Origin: Acheta domesticus
Lineage: Eukaryota > Arthropoda > Insecta > Orthoptera > Gryllidae
Length of the DNA stretch: 64,000 bases
Assembly (NCBI GenBank): GCA_031308135.1
Contig: JAHLJT010009419.1
Coordinates: forward strand, 184,660,125-184,724,124
Direction: 5' to 3'
The notes below the pieces were generated by a model that did no database searches, was not told where the DNA came from, and worked only from the letters and a program-made list of their open reading frames with translations. The translations under genes were made by a program, and so were the position numbers. Positions 44,306-54,840 of this stretch are shown piece by piece; positions within the stretch are counted from its first letter, which is position 1, and every line of letters starts with the position of its first letter.

Positions 44306-44309
44306 ATCG

Positions 44310-44503
44310 ATCGGAGAATATTCATTTTGGAGAAAATCTGTTTGTGTTTGGGCGTCAGTGTTGTTCACAGGCGGGCGGACGTTTTCAAATAAAACCTATT
44401 TCTGTAGCAGAGGCTCCTCAAAACATGCATTTCCGTCAAAATCTCGATATGCGATTCTGTGCCTAACATAATTCACTTTATACTAAGGAACGAGAAAGTA
44501 ATT
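44310..44503 (+). repeat. Modular AT-rich repeat family, 3' fragment E
   Basis: GGAGAATATTCATTTTGG, GTTGTTCACAGGCGGGCGGA, then GAACGAGAAAGTAATT match the last ~200 bp of copies A-D. Confidence 0.6.
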
Positions 44504-45114
44504 GTACCTTAAGAAGTAAACTTGATATACTACAGTCAGATGTGAATGAAACATACTTTATTCCTTTTGAATCAGGAAGCTTCATTTATGAAACTAGTGA
44601 AAACCCTGTTTTTTGTACAAGTCTTGTACGTGTTATCACTTTGCGGCCTTTCAGAGAATATATTGCTTTGGATCTCATCTTTGCTATTTCTGGCATTGAT
44701 ATCATGTTATTCCATTTGCTATGTAAACGTTTCGACATTTTCGCTTATCTTCCATTTCAAGTATCAATTTCAAATATTGGGTGCCGAAATTAGCTTTCGT
44801 TTACTTCCAATCGTTAGTTTGTTTATCCGTCGAAACTTCAACCTCGCAATTTGTTATGTCGTTCGAGTATCAATGCTCTAATAGCTGGAAAACAAACACA
44901 ATCTCAGGTTTCGATGTGTTATTAGTTTTCTACTGCGTAGGTGTGTAGTTTGCAAAGAATTGCAAAACTCATCAGTATTTAATTGAAAAATATAATTAAT
45001 AATAATGTTTTGAAGTACTTTGAAGTAGAATAATTAATTTTATTCGTTTTCCATCAATTCATTTGTGTCTGATTTCATGGTAGTGTGAGTTTCACACTTA
45101 ATTTGCGAAAGAAA
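44504..45114. other. Spacer, no gene seen
   Basis: Two overlapping + frames (44542-44793 and 44546-44881, 83 and 111 codons) are hydrophobic but match nothing I know. They are probably chance frames in AT-rich DNA. Confidence 0.4.
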
Positions 45115-45395
45115 ACAGAGACAGGGTGACCGAAAGGCAGATAGACAGACAGGCCGACAGATATACAGGCAGACAGACAGACAGACAGGCCGACAGATAT
45201 ACAGACTGACTGACTGACTGACTGACTGGCAGCCAGGCAGGCTGGCAGGGAGGGAGGCAAGCAGCTAGAACGACTCCCATACAGGCACGCAGACCATCAG
45301 AAGGACAGACAGACAGACCCACGGACGGACAGATGGATAGGCAGACCCACAGATGGACATTCAGGCTGGCGGAGGGACAGACGGACAGGCAGACA
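45115..45395 (+). repeat. (ACAG)n/(GACT)n degenerate microsatellite
   Basis: Long tetranucleotide array of CAGA/GACAG with GACT and CAGG variants. The Ser/Val/Cys/Leu minus-strand frames (45075-45478) are its translation. Confidence 0.9.
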
Positions 45396-45761
45396 CTAAC
45401 ACCGACGGCGATGGCACCGACCCAGAACGTTCGCTCGGAAAGGGGGAATGGTGACGATGCTTTGTTTTCTGTATGCATATGTGCGTATGATGTGAGTCGT
45501 TACGCGCTCTTCACTGCTTTCACTTTCATTTTGAACTTGTACGTACGTTTTTTATATATTTGCCGAGGAAACCAAAAATCACCTGTCATATATTGCTATT
45601 GATGGTATAACATCTTTAAAGTTTTGTTAGTATAAATTAGAGAAATAAAACATTGGTTACACAATTTCACCGCACGCAGTGCGAATTTAATCAGTCCTAA
45701 TGGGTTTTATTTCAAGATAAAAGTATCTAATGATATATACCATTATATATGAATATATATT
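45396..45761. other. Spacer, no gene seen
   Basis: No recognised feature. Confidence 0.4.

Positions 45762-45820
<59 letters not shown>
45762..45820. repeat. (AT)n microsatellite
   Basis: About 28 AT units. Confidence 0.95.
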
Positions 45821-45821
<1 letters not shown>

Positions 45822-45897
45822 TTGATTTGTAAAAATTTTCGGACCCGGAACGCGCCCCAAAATAAATTATTAATTTAATAGAAATGGTTACATATTA

Positions 45898-46195
45898 GCA
45901 GAATCCGGCAGACGTTGTCCTGCCATCTCCTCCCTCTTTCTCCTTCATTTCTCTATCCCTGTCTCACCGTCTCTCTCTGCCTCTACCTGTCCCTGTCTCA
46001 GTTTGTCTGACTGTGTCTCCGTCTGTCTTGCCTCTCTCTGTCCCTGTCCCTCTGTCTCCGTCTCTTTGTGGCTCTCCGTCTTTCCCTCTTTCTCATTCCC
46101 TCTCATTTTCTCCCCGTCTCTCTCTGTCCCTGTCTCTATCTGACTCTATATCTCTGTGTTTCTGCCTCTTTCACTGTCTCTCTCTGTTATCTACA
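45898..46195 (+). repeat. CCGGCAGAC element end with (TCTCTG)n tract
   Basis: AATCCGGCAGACGTTGTCC followed by a ~270-bp CTCTCTGTCCCTGTCT-type tract, in the same order as 3488-3640. Confidence 0.55.
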
Positions 46196-47829
46196 GATAT
46201 AGACTAAAAACCTCGTTAGTGTTTGATATAGATGTCATATCGTAATTGGTGAATCATAATCATAAAAGTAAATGAAAATATGTACGCCGAAACGTAACTG
46301 CAGGTTTCTATAATTACTCGTATTTGAAGACGACACAAAAATATATGTTTAAAGTCCTGTGTGCTACTAACATTTAGTATAAAACTTATTTGTTTAGGTA
46401 AATCAAATCATTATACCATTGCAACATAAGAACAAGACTGATACACCAACATGTACATTATGTGTACACAATAAATTGACAATGTACTGAACCACTTCAT
46501 AAGACAATATTAGCTTCTTTATTTGATTTGAAGTGGCGGATTCTAAGGATCGTCTAAGGCGAATATCCGAAACCAAGGACTTTTTAAAACCCAGATTTTT
46601 TATTTGTTTAGATATAAATATTTTTAAATAAATTAATTTTGCCTCTTTTTTATAGAAAAAATGTATGAATTCATTCATTGGAATCAATCGATATACAAAA
46701 TAACAGCATAGATTAATCTTAAAATGTAATGGATCATTGCTTAATTTCATACCACTGCACTGTATTAAAAAATCCTCCATCTCCTGCACGTATTAAAAAA
46801 ACAGTTCAACAGACTTGGCCCGAAACATACATTTTCCATTTTACCATTTTACCAACATGAGAACTGTGTAATAGTGAAAATGAGAGTCAAATATTCTGTT
46901 TCCTACGTTCAACATAGCCGAGGTTTAGGTTCATTATAACCGAATCTTCTTAACCTTATTTGTAATGTATGTGAAGTTCACTAAACCGTGGGTTCACTAT
47001 ATCTGTGTTCCAGTGGCGTCTCTTGTCTAGTAGATGTGGGGATGCGATCATGATATTACAGATTGAACGCATAATTCCAAATATTTAAAATCTGCGTCAT
47101 TCTACTTTACTCTGAAGTATTTTAGAAGTTTTTATGTTGCAAATTAGACACATTCTGAATCTTCCTTGAAAATCATCATTTTCTTATTGCATGCACTAAC
47201 TTACATAAACAAAACAATACAACTAAAAAAATAACCACAAAAAAGTACATACCTAATTTTTGAACTCGAGATCTATTCGCGTTGTCTTGGTTGTCCATTA
47301 CTATCTGCCTTAAGTTTTTCGGAATAGGAGAAAGAACTGCACGGAATTGCACGAATCCTGTCAAGGACACAATGAAACGTTTCACTACCGTTCCCTGCCA
47401 CAAATAACTCACCCACTACCACAAATGAACTGGATGAGCTCGCCATGTCGCACACGCACACACACGTGCAAGTTTTATTCTTTTGCGTTACAATTTCGAA
47501 TTCACGATTCTCTTAAACATATCACCAACTAGGCAAAGTAGTCTTTTTAACGCACATTCAGTAGTAAATAGCATTTACGATAGAACGCAGGACATACATG
47601 ACGAACGAAATAACATCGCGCGCACCGTTTCGAGTTCACGGATTGTCTCTGTCACACCATTTCCTTACATGATGGGAATGATCTTTTTTTGTCAGGCCTG
47701 CTAACGCACACCGAGTTACCCAGTTGAACTGAATCAGGTTGAAATGTGCTTAAGCATAGTTGGCAGATTTACTTGACTTGTGAAGAAAGACAACCGTGCC
47801 GTGTGCCCCCGTGGGGGTGTGGGGGGGTG
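46196..47829. other. AT-rich spacer, no gene seen
   Basis: No recognised feature. The longest frame is 128 codons on the minus strand (46403-46789) with AT-driven composition. Confidence 0.45.
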
Positions 47830-47831
47830 TT

Positions 47832-47870
<39 letters not shown>

Positions 47871-47990
47871 GTGTGTGTGGGGGTGTGTGTGTGTGGGGGT
47901 GTGTGTGTGTGTGGGTGTGTGTGTGTGGGGATATGGGTGTGTGTGTGTGTGGTGTGTGGGTGTGGGTGTGTGGGGGTGGGTGGGTGGGGG
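47830..47990 (+). repeat. (GT)n/(GGTGTG)n G-rich microsatellite
   Basis: TGTG repeats with GGGG and GTGGG interruptions, increasingly G-rich towards 47990. Confidence 0.95.
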
Positions 47991-48400
47991 GGAGGAAACG
48001 TCATTATGGAAGCATAGAAACACTCCAGAAACATGTAAATTGTTTATTATTTACAAAGAAATTAATATATTTGCTCAGAAACAGAACGATTAAGCGAGAA
48101 ATGAAAAATTAGTCGAATTGTTTAAATTGAGTGCTTTTTTATTTCTCGCTTAATTTTTCTTTCTGAACAAATATATTCATTTCTTTTGTAAATTATAAAC
48201 AACTTATATGTTTTTGGAGTGTTTCTATGCTTCTATAATGCAAATTTTTGCCTAGAAATCAATTTTTGAACCAACTTTTGAGTGCTTGTAGCGGCTCAAC
48301 CGTTCGGAATATTCACGTAGTTTATTAGACAAAATAGGCTTAGAATTGTCTTAAGAGCTTATTTTCGAATTTTCGACATTTCCTCCCCGGACACCCTGTA
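47985..48400 (-). mobile_element. Possible mariner-type MITE with internal long hairpin
   Basis: The right end, read on the minus strand, is TACAGGGTGTCCGGGGAGG followed by AAATGTCGAAAATTCG. TACAGGGTGTCC is a common terminus of Tc1/mariner-related insect elements, including the TA target. The left end (GGGGGGAGGAAACGTCATT) matches the inner part of that repeat, but its tip is lost in the GT microsatellite. The interior contains the inverted repeat 48002-48240. No transposase. Confidence 0.45.
48002..48240. repeat. Long inverted repeat: ~100-bp arms, 38-bp loop
   Basis: The left arm 48002-48102 (CATTATGGAAGCATAGAAAC ... TAAGCGAGAAAT) and the right arm 48141-48240 are reverse complements at roughly 85% of positions by eye. 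If transcribed it would give a long hairpin RNA, a possible source of small RNAs, but it may just be part of a fold-back element. Confidence 0.8.
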
Positions 48401-49255
48401 TGTGTATTAAAGAAAATTATTTTCTTTAATTCGAATATGCCGCGCTTCCAACGCTTAGCGTTTTTTAGACACGAAGTATGATGATAGACAAAAGAATACG
48501 GACAGAAAGTTTATTAGATTATTTTGTATTTAAAATAAGTAAATAGAGAAGCGGTAGTAATAAGTATAAATTGTCATTTCTCTCTTAACAGTGAAACATT
48601 TTGGCTTAGTACTACACAAATATCTTATAAAACGATTTCATTACAGTTCCTGTTCCTTGCGGCCTTTGTGTACCATCCTTTTTTTTCATATAAATACTTT
48701 TAAAATAAAATTGTACAATATCGTTATTCTTTTTTAATATATTGGAAAAGAAATGTACATTAAAACAAACTTTTATTTTTATGGAGTTCTCTATCATTTT
48801 CACAATACTGATATTTCAATTTGACTTATTTGATCATTTTTCTTGAATATGAATTTGTTGTTGTTGTTGTTGTTGTTTGTAGAACCTTAAATTTACTGAA
48901 GGAAATCTGAAGTCCGTCCAGATAATTTGGTACTAATGTATTTTTTTCATTTTTCAGGTGAGTGCTCGTAGATGTGTAATGTGAGGGAACTAATGGTGAT
49001 GATGGTGAGTTGCATGTATGGATTATTTGTTTTGTTCTGTCATAATAATACGTTTAACTTAGACACATAATCATGTGAAATTGAGTATTCGTACTCTAAG
49101 AATATATTTTACGAGTATTAAGATATGAATGTAAGCGTTTAAACTCGTTTCTAATTTGTGTGTGACCGACTAACGTCCACTGTTCTGGCACTAAATGAAC
49201 AACTAGTTCATTTACCTGCTGTTGTTGCTCGGATATCACATTCCTTTATTACACA
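48401..49255. other. Spacer, no gene seen
   Basis: Contains a short (TTG)n microsatellite at 48855-48878. No other feature. Confidence 0.45.
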
Positions 49256-49750
49256 GTCCCGTTTGCCTCGCCTCGCCTCGTCCGCGCTTCGCTCGCCCCC
49301 GTTTCGCTCGTCACCGCCTCGCATCTCCCCGCCCCGCACCTCCCCGCCCCGCACCTCCCCGCCTCGCACCTCCCCGCCTCGCACCTCCCCGCCTCGCACC
49401 TCCCCGCCTCGCACCTCCCCGCCTCGCATCTCCCTGCATCTCTCTTTCCCGCCTTGCACCTCCTCGTCTCTCTCCCCGCCTCGCACCTCTCCACCTCACT
49501 CCTCCCCGCCTCGCCCTCCTGCCTCACTCCTCCCCGCCTCGCACCTCCCCGCCTCGCACCTCCCGCCTCACTTCTCCCCGCCTCACTCCTCCCCGCCTCA
49601 CCCCTCCCGCCTCACTCTTCTCCGCCTCGCTCCTCCCCACCTCGCACCTTCCCGCCTCGCACCTCCCGCCACACTTCTCCCCGCCTCACTCCTCCCCGCC
49701 TCCCCCTCGCTCGCCTTCGCCTTGCTTTTCCCCATCTCGCTCCCCTCCCT
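49256..49750 (+). repeat. 15-bp C-rich satellite (GCACCTCCCCGCCTC)
   Basis: The unit GCACCTCCCCGCCTC repeats cleanly from about 49335 to 49430 and in drifted form across 49256-49750. The 200-codon Ser/Pro/Arg frames are translations of the repeat. A similar sequence lies at 60690-61255. Confidence 0.9.
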
Positions 49751-52659
49751 CTGCCCGCCCCGTTCATTCCCATTACACTCCGCGTTCTACTCGCCCCGCG
49801 TCGCCTGACAACGTTGCTTAGACGCACTGCGAGTTGCATCGTTTCTAGTAACAAAGATTTATTATTCCTTTGATATAACCAAATTTGGGGGTAACATTTT
49901 GGAAACCGATACTCACTGTCTTTTTCAAGGCTGCCCGTAAGTGTTTGCGTAAACTGTGAGAGCTATCTTTCGTGTCGCTCAGATGTTTTGGGAACACACG
50001 CATAAACAAGTTTTTATATCGTAAGATGAGTGGATTTAATGATCGAAAACTGTGATTTCTGTGCCCAAATTGGTCATTGAAAGCATGATTAGAGAGTATT
50101 GAATACGTTTACAGTTCATACAGTTTAATAAACATACATACCTTAAAATAAAATCAACATATTATGGCAAATAAATATAGAAAAATGCATTTTTCCTTCT
50201 ACTTATCCTTACCTCAGACAGATTGTCTCTATATTTTTTTCTGAAAATTGCGACCGTTTATTTGTTAACGGAAGTACATTTTAGGTGTGGTATTTAAAGT
50301 ATTTGCTACTACTCCAATGGACTGAGTAATTATACGAGCTTATTAAGTCCCAAAAAATATTTTGCTATGTCTTTTAACTATGACGTAACTGTAGTTCTCT
50401 TTAATTTTCTTATTGTGGTAAATAGGAAGAGCATTTCATTCGCATCGTCACTTCGGGGTCACGTCGCCCAGGACGTGGCAAAACTTTGTGCACTTGGAGT
50501 TGGATAAAAGGTATTGAGAAACTTCCTATTTTAACGTAATTTGTTTGAAGCAAGCGAAATGCTTGATAAAAACAATTCATTTTCCATATTCTCAAACAAT
50601 GATGAAGCAAAAGAGTATCCAAGAATAATAATTTGGTCAATTTTATGATCCACATACATAAATAATATTTCCTTATTTATTTAAGAGAGGCTGAAGTAAT
50701 GGCTAAAAAATTGTGTGTAACCTCCAGGTTTGTTCCCTAAGCTTTTAGCAGAAAGTAGGTTTTACAGGCTAGTGGTGAAATGTGACGGAAGAATGAGTCA
50801 TAATTGTCATTCAGAATATCAAATTACATTGCAAGTCTGAAAACGTGTAACATGCAGCCAGGTACAGATCCAGTGAAGTAATTATGCGCTGGGGGACGGA
50901 GGGCTTTCAAATCAAAATCTTAATTATTAAAAAATAACAATTTACGGAAAACTTGGTTTTCGCCGATTCACCTCTGCGAATCCTCATTGCAAATGTAATA
51001 CCGTTTGTATAAGTATTACTAGTCTTTCGTGGGTACGCGTCCGTTGAGTGAGTACAAGCAAGAGTGAACCTACTTTATTTGTACCTTTCTGTGGAGGTTG
51101 TTCCCACGACTTCGGGAAACCAGCATTCTACTGTGTTGAGCTTACGCTTTCTGTTTTAGTGTGTTGTGTAAGATGGAGCCAAGGATTTGAGGACAGTAGT
51201 GGAATTAGGCTATGAAGGTACTAAAGCAGTGAAGGTCGTTTGTCACGAAGTAAACGAAATTATATTTGACCAAATGTGAATGAGATGACTCGGTTTTGCA
51301 ACTCTGTGTCTTATTTGAATTCCTTATGGAAATATAATACGTGTAACTTTTCAAAAGGGTGCGTTTGATCGAAATTAATTATTTACTGAGATGAATTATA
51401 CTTTAGGATAATGGTTCATTTTGTCACATCGAATTCCAAGTTACTGTACCTCAGTGGAATGTTGTAATGTTAGATTTTTGCCATCATTTGAATATTTACA
51501 GGTTTCCTCATTAGAGTTAAACAATCTTAATGCGTTTTCCCTATAGAGACATCTTTTATGAGAGACAAACCGTTAAAAACCTTAGTAGCCAAACTGTTCT
51601 CGAGATGAGTTGAGAATAATTGGAAATTTAATGCATGTTCATATTTCTTGAACTTGTATTATGATGCTTTGCTTCATCCGAAGTAAATAGAGTAATAAAT
51701 AATTTATGAATGTAAAATGAGCTGGAAGGTGATGGTACGTTTTAAGTTAACTGAAGTATTATTGTACTACATTTCCTCACTTGATCGCAAGAAACTCCCG
51801 TGAATGTGGTCTGCCAAGGACTTCAGACTGTTATTATGAAATATTACAAATTAATCTTATGTAGTGAGCGAATATAAAATTGACAATTTTTTTAGAAATG
51901 TTACTTTTTTTAAACTATAATGTCAGATTATTCTGTACACAAATACCTTGAATATTCTCCTAACTTAATTTCAGAAAACTCGGGAATGCCTCCTCCTGTC
52001 AGGGAACTCGTCCTAGTAAGATTTAAGTTCTTTTATATTGATAAGATAAAGAGGAAACCACCAAGTTCACTTTTATAGAATTGGAAATATTTTGAACTGA
52101 CTGCAATGAACGTCGGCAATTTTAATAAATAAGTTGAAGAATGATTGTCTTCTTTTACCACAAGGAATAGGTTTCAGCCTGTTCCCACGTCCGATTTTCT
52201 TTGGCCTGCCTACGTCTTCCCTTCCTTGTGGGATATATTGAATACTTAATGTCGGCAATCACAATATATTTGGAATCCTTTTCAAATGTTCACACCCTTC
52301 TCATTCGTTGATATTTTATCCAATACAGGTGTGTCATTTAACTCTTTTCTATTATCCACATTCCTCTTTCTCTAGGAGGGTGTATCCTAGACCACTTCGT
52401 AAAAATGGAAATGTTTTCTTTTAATTTTAAATGTGTGTACAATAATTCTCTGATGATTACATGTTAAAATGTTTTCAAATTTGCTTGTAATTTAGCAATT
52501 GGTTTTCTCATACATTTTATTGCGTGTCGAAATACTTCGAATCCACTTGCATTTTGGTTTGTGTATGAGACGTTCTATTTGGAAACTAGGCTAGATTCCT
52601 GTTGTGCCGTTGTACGTGATCTGGAGAATAACGACGTCTGTCGTAAAAGAGCGAATGGA
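49751..52659. other. Long spacer, no feature recognised
   Basis: AT-rich DNA of 2.9 kb with only short frames. I find no exon, repeat shared with the window, or RNA gene. Confidence 0.45.
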
Positions 52660-53040
52660 CGAGGATGACGAGAAGAGGTTCCGGTGAGGCAAGACGAGTG
52701 TTGCGTCACGGCGTGGGATGGGAGCTCACGGCGCGTGCGCGCACGCCGCTTGCCAGCGACCTCGGCCGCGCCCTCGACAGCGCCCTCGCCCTCGCCCCCG
52801 CCCCCGCCCCCGCCGCCGTCCGCGTCCCCGTCGTTGTCCCCGCCGTCGCCCTCGCCATGGCCCCCGCCCCCGCCCCCGCCCCCGCTCCCGCCCTCTCCCC
52901 CGCCGTCGCAATCGCCCTCGCCCCCGCTCTCACCCCCGCCCTCGCCTTCCCCTTTCTACGCCCCCGCCAACCCATTCACACGCCCCCGCCCCTGCCAGTC
53001 ACCGTCACCGTCCCTGTCCCCACTCCTGCCCCTGGCTCGA
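52660..53040 (+). repeat. CGCCCC/CCCTCG GC-rich satellite
   Basis: CGCCCTCGCCCCCGCCCC-type hexamers dominate 52770-53040 and are C-rich on +. Pro/Ala/Arg frames are compositional. The left part (52660-52770) is less repetitive and CpG-rich. Confidence 0.8.
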
Positions 53041-53979
53041 CCTACACCATGCTTCCACCCTCTACCCTGCCCTGCACCGTTCACCTCTGCTTTGGAAAGC
53101 CGCTTGTGTCTTCAGGTTGTCGCAAGGTTGCGCGAAAGTTGAGTGCGTTTTTCGTGAAACGAGAAAAGCTGTGCAAGTAATTGTGTCTCTAGTAATAGTT
53201 GAGATTTAACACTCTGGCAATATAGCATGTTGAAATTCAACTTGTTTGGAACTTTTTATAAGAGGAATGAGTTCAGTGTTTATTTAACTGTTTTATTCTT
53301 TTCCATGTATTTATACGTCTCGAATATATGGTATATCCATTCTCAGTTACACTCACTGTTCATTTTGACTAGTTTAATTGTCCTTTTTGTCATCCATCCA
53401 TCCAGACGACACAGTCATTAAGGGTAATTGTTGCGTTTGAACAAACCTATGTTAGAGCTGTTATATTAGCATTTTTTTTCTGTTTGTTTGCTCCTCTTAA
53501 CTTGGAATATGCCACTGTCCCACTTCATTATCTGAAGGAGCGCATTATCGCTTTGAGCTCTGTTGTCCACAGTCGATGTTTACGATGCTTCAGTTAATTC
53601 TCAAAAGAAGGTTTTGCTTGATCGTTAGCAAGTGCTAGAAAAATATGCGAGTGATGTAATTGATGCCGTCTTGATGAGATAATGTAAGGTCATTAGGTCA
53701 CACTTATGGGGAGAGTAAAGGAGAACAAATATCGAGATCCAATGATCGTGTTCATTATCAAAATATTATTTACCTTCTTACAAAATATTATTTACCTTCT
53801 TACTTTGTATGTGCTCTTTTCGAAAACGTATGCGCAGGAGTTAACTCGCTGTAAATTACTACGCGTTCTCCAATAGTATTTACATGAAAGAAATCCATGT
53901 GTCCAATCCATTTGTGGCTTTGGATCCCCCCCCCTTCCTTTGGAGACTTTGTCGGTTCGTTTCTTGTGCGGATGCTCTT
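53041..53979. other. Spacer, no gene seen
   Basis: AT-rich; the phrase CAAAATATTATTTACCTTCTTA is doubled at 53758-53803. Confidence 0.4.
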
Positions 53980-54230
53980 CGTCCGGCCCAAAACGGCGAG
54001 CGCCGGCTTTCGTGAGACGCGGCTCGCCCATTGGCAGGTGCTGTGCAGGCGCCGGCAGCCCCGACCGGAAGGGCTTCCTGGTGAGGGGGCGGGGCGAGCG
54101 GGGCGGGCGGCGGAGAAAGCGTGGCGGCGACAGCCCAGCGCGCGGAGGGCAGCGCGCAGCTTAGCGCTTCTCGTTCCGGTTTAGGGGCGGGGCGGGGCGG
54201 CGTGGGATCGGGGATGTGATTCGCTACGTT
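53980..54230. other. CpG-rich patch
   Basis: Short CpG-dense island with GGGGCGGGG motifs (54088-54108, 54185-54200). It could be a promoter, but no exon is identified. Confidence 0.4.
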
Positions 54231-54414
54231 ATGCAACCGTTGCACCGAGTCGACGATCGTTTATCGCCGCTTTTGCCAGATAGAAATTACGAAGTTCGGT
54301 CCTAAAAAGTTAATTGATTGATTGATTCGTGTTTCCGGGCGAGTCAACTACTTTGATCATTAGTCCCGTATGTATAGTGCTTTTTTTTTTCCTCGGGAGG
54401 TGGTTATATTTTTT

Positions 54415-54840
54415 TCCCCACTGGATGGCGCTACCTACCGTCGACTAGCGGGGTTTCCTCTCAACCAGGTATCTCCCATCAGCGAGGCATCGCCCCAGCC
54501 GGGTGAAGCTGTAAGTTCCCGACTGTCTTCTGGCATGTGTAGGGCATGCTAGTGTAAGAGAAGAGGATAGGACAAGGAAGGAAAGATCGCTCGCGGTCCG
54601 GGGCCCGTTTGTTAGGGTACTGCTCCGGCATTCGCCTGGTGTTGATCGGAGAAACCACGGAAAACTACCGATCAGAGCAGCCGGCCGCTAGAATTCTTCT
54701 CCAGACAGCGATTGAATTCGACCTAGCTGAAAAGCTATTGTCGAAAAGTCCTGCCGCCGTCGGGACTCGAACCTAGGACCTCCGGGTCAGAGGGACTGCA
54801 GTGAAATTAGGTTGATGCACTGAGGCATCTCTTCCGGTCT
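54415..54840 (-). mobile_element. SINE family 1, near full-length, minus strand
   Basis: Read leftward from 54840: head with GATGCCTCAGTGCATC, a B box TAGGTTCGAGTCCCG (54763-54777), then TCGAATTCAATCGCTG, GGCCGGCTGCTCTGATCGG, GTTTTCCGTGGTTTCTCC and AGGCGAATGCCGGAGC. The second 3' domain (CAGCCGGGTGAAG on the minus strand reads CTTCACCCGGCTG, then GGGAGATACCTGG) follows. Both domains are present. Confidence 0.85.

Noticed and set aside
44542..44881. Small membrane protein genes (two overlapping hydrophobic frames)
   Set aside because: Two frames offset by one base are both open in AT-rich DNA. There is no start context or similarity, so chance is more likely.
45075..45478. Ser/Val/Cys/Leu-rich minus-strand frames resembling membrane proteins
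   Set aside because: Direct translation of the (ACAG)n microsatellite.
46990..47060. CAGTGGCGTCTC at 47013 as a transposon terminus
   Set aside because: Only a partial terminal motif was seen and no matching second end was found nearby.
49158..49873. Ser/Pro/Arg frames up to 216 codons
   Set aside because: Translations of the 15-bp C-rich satellite, open in several frames because the unit is a multiple of three.
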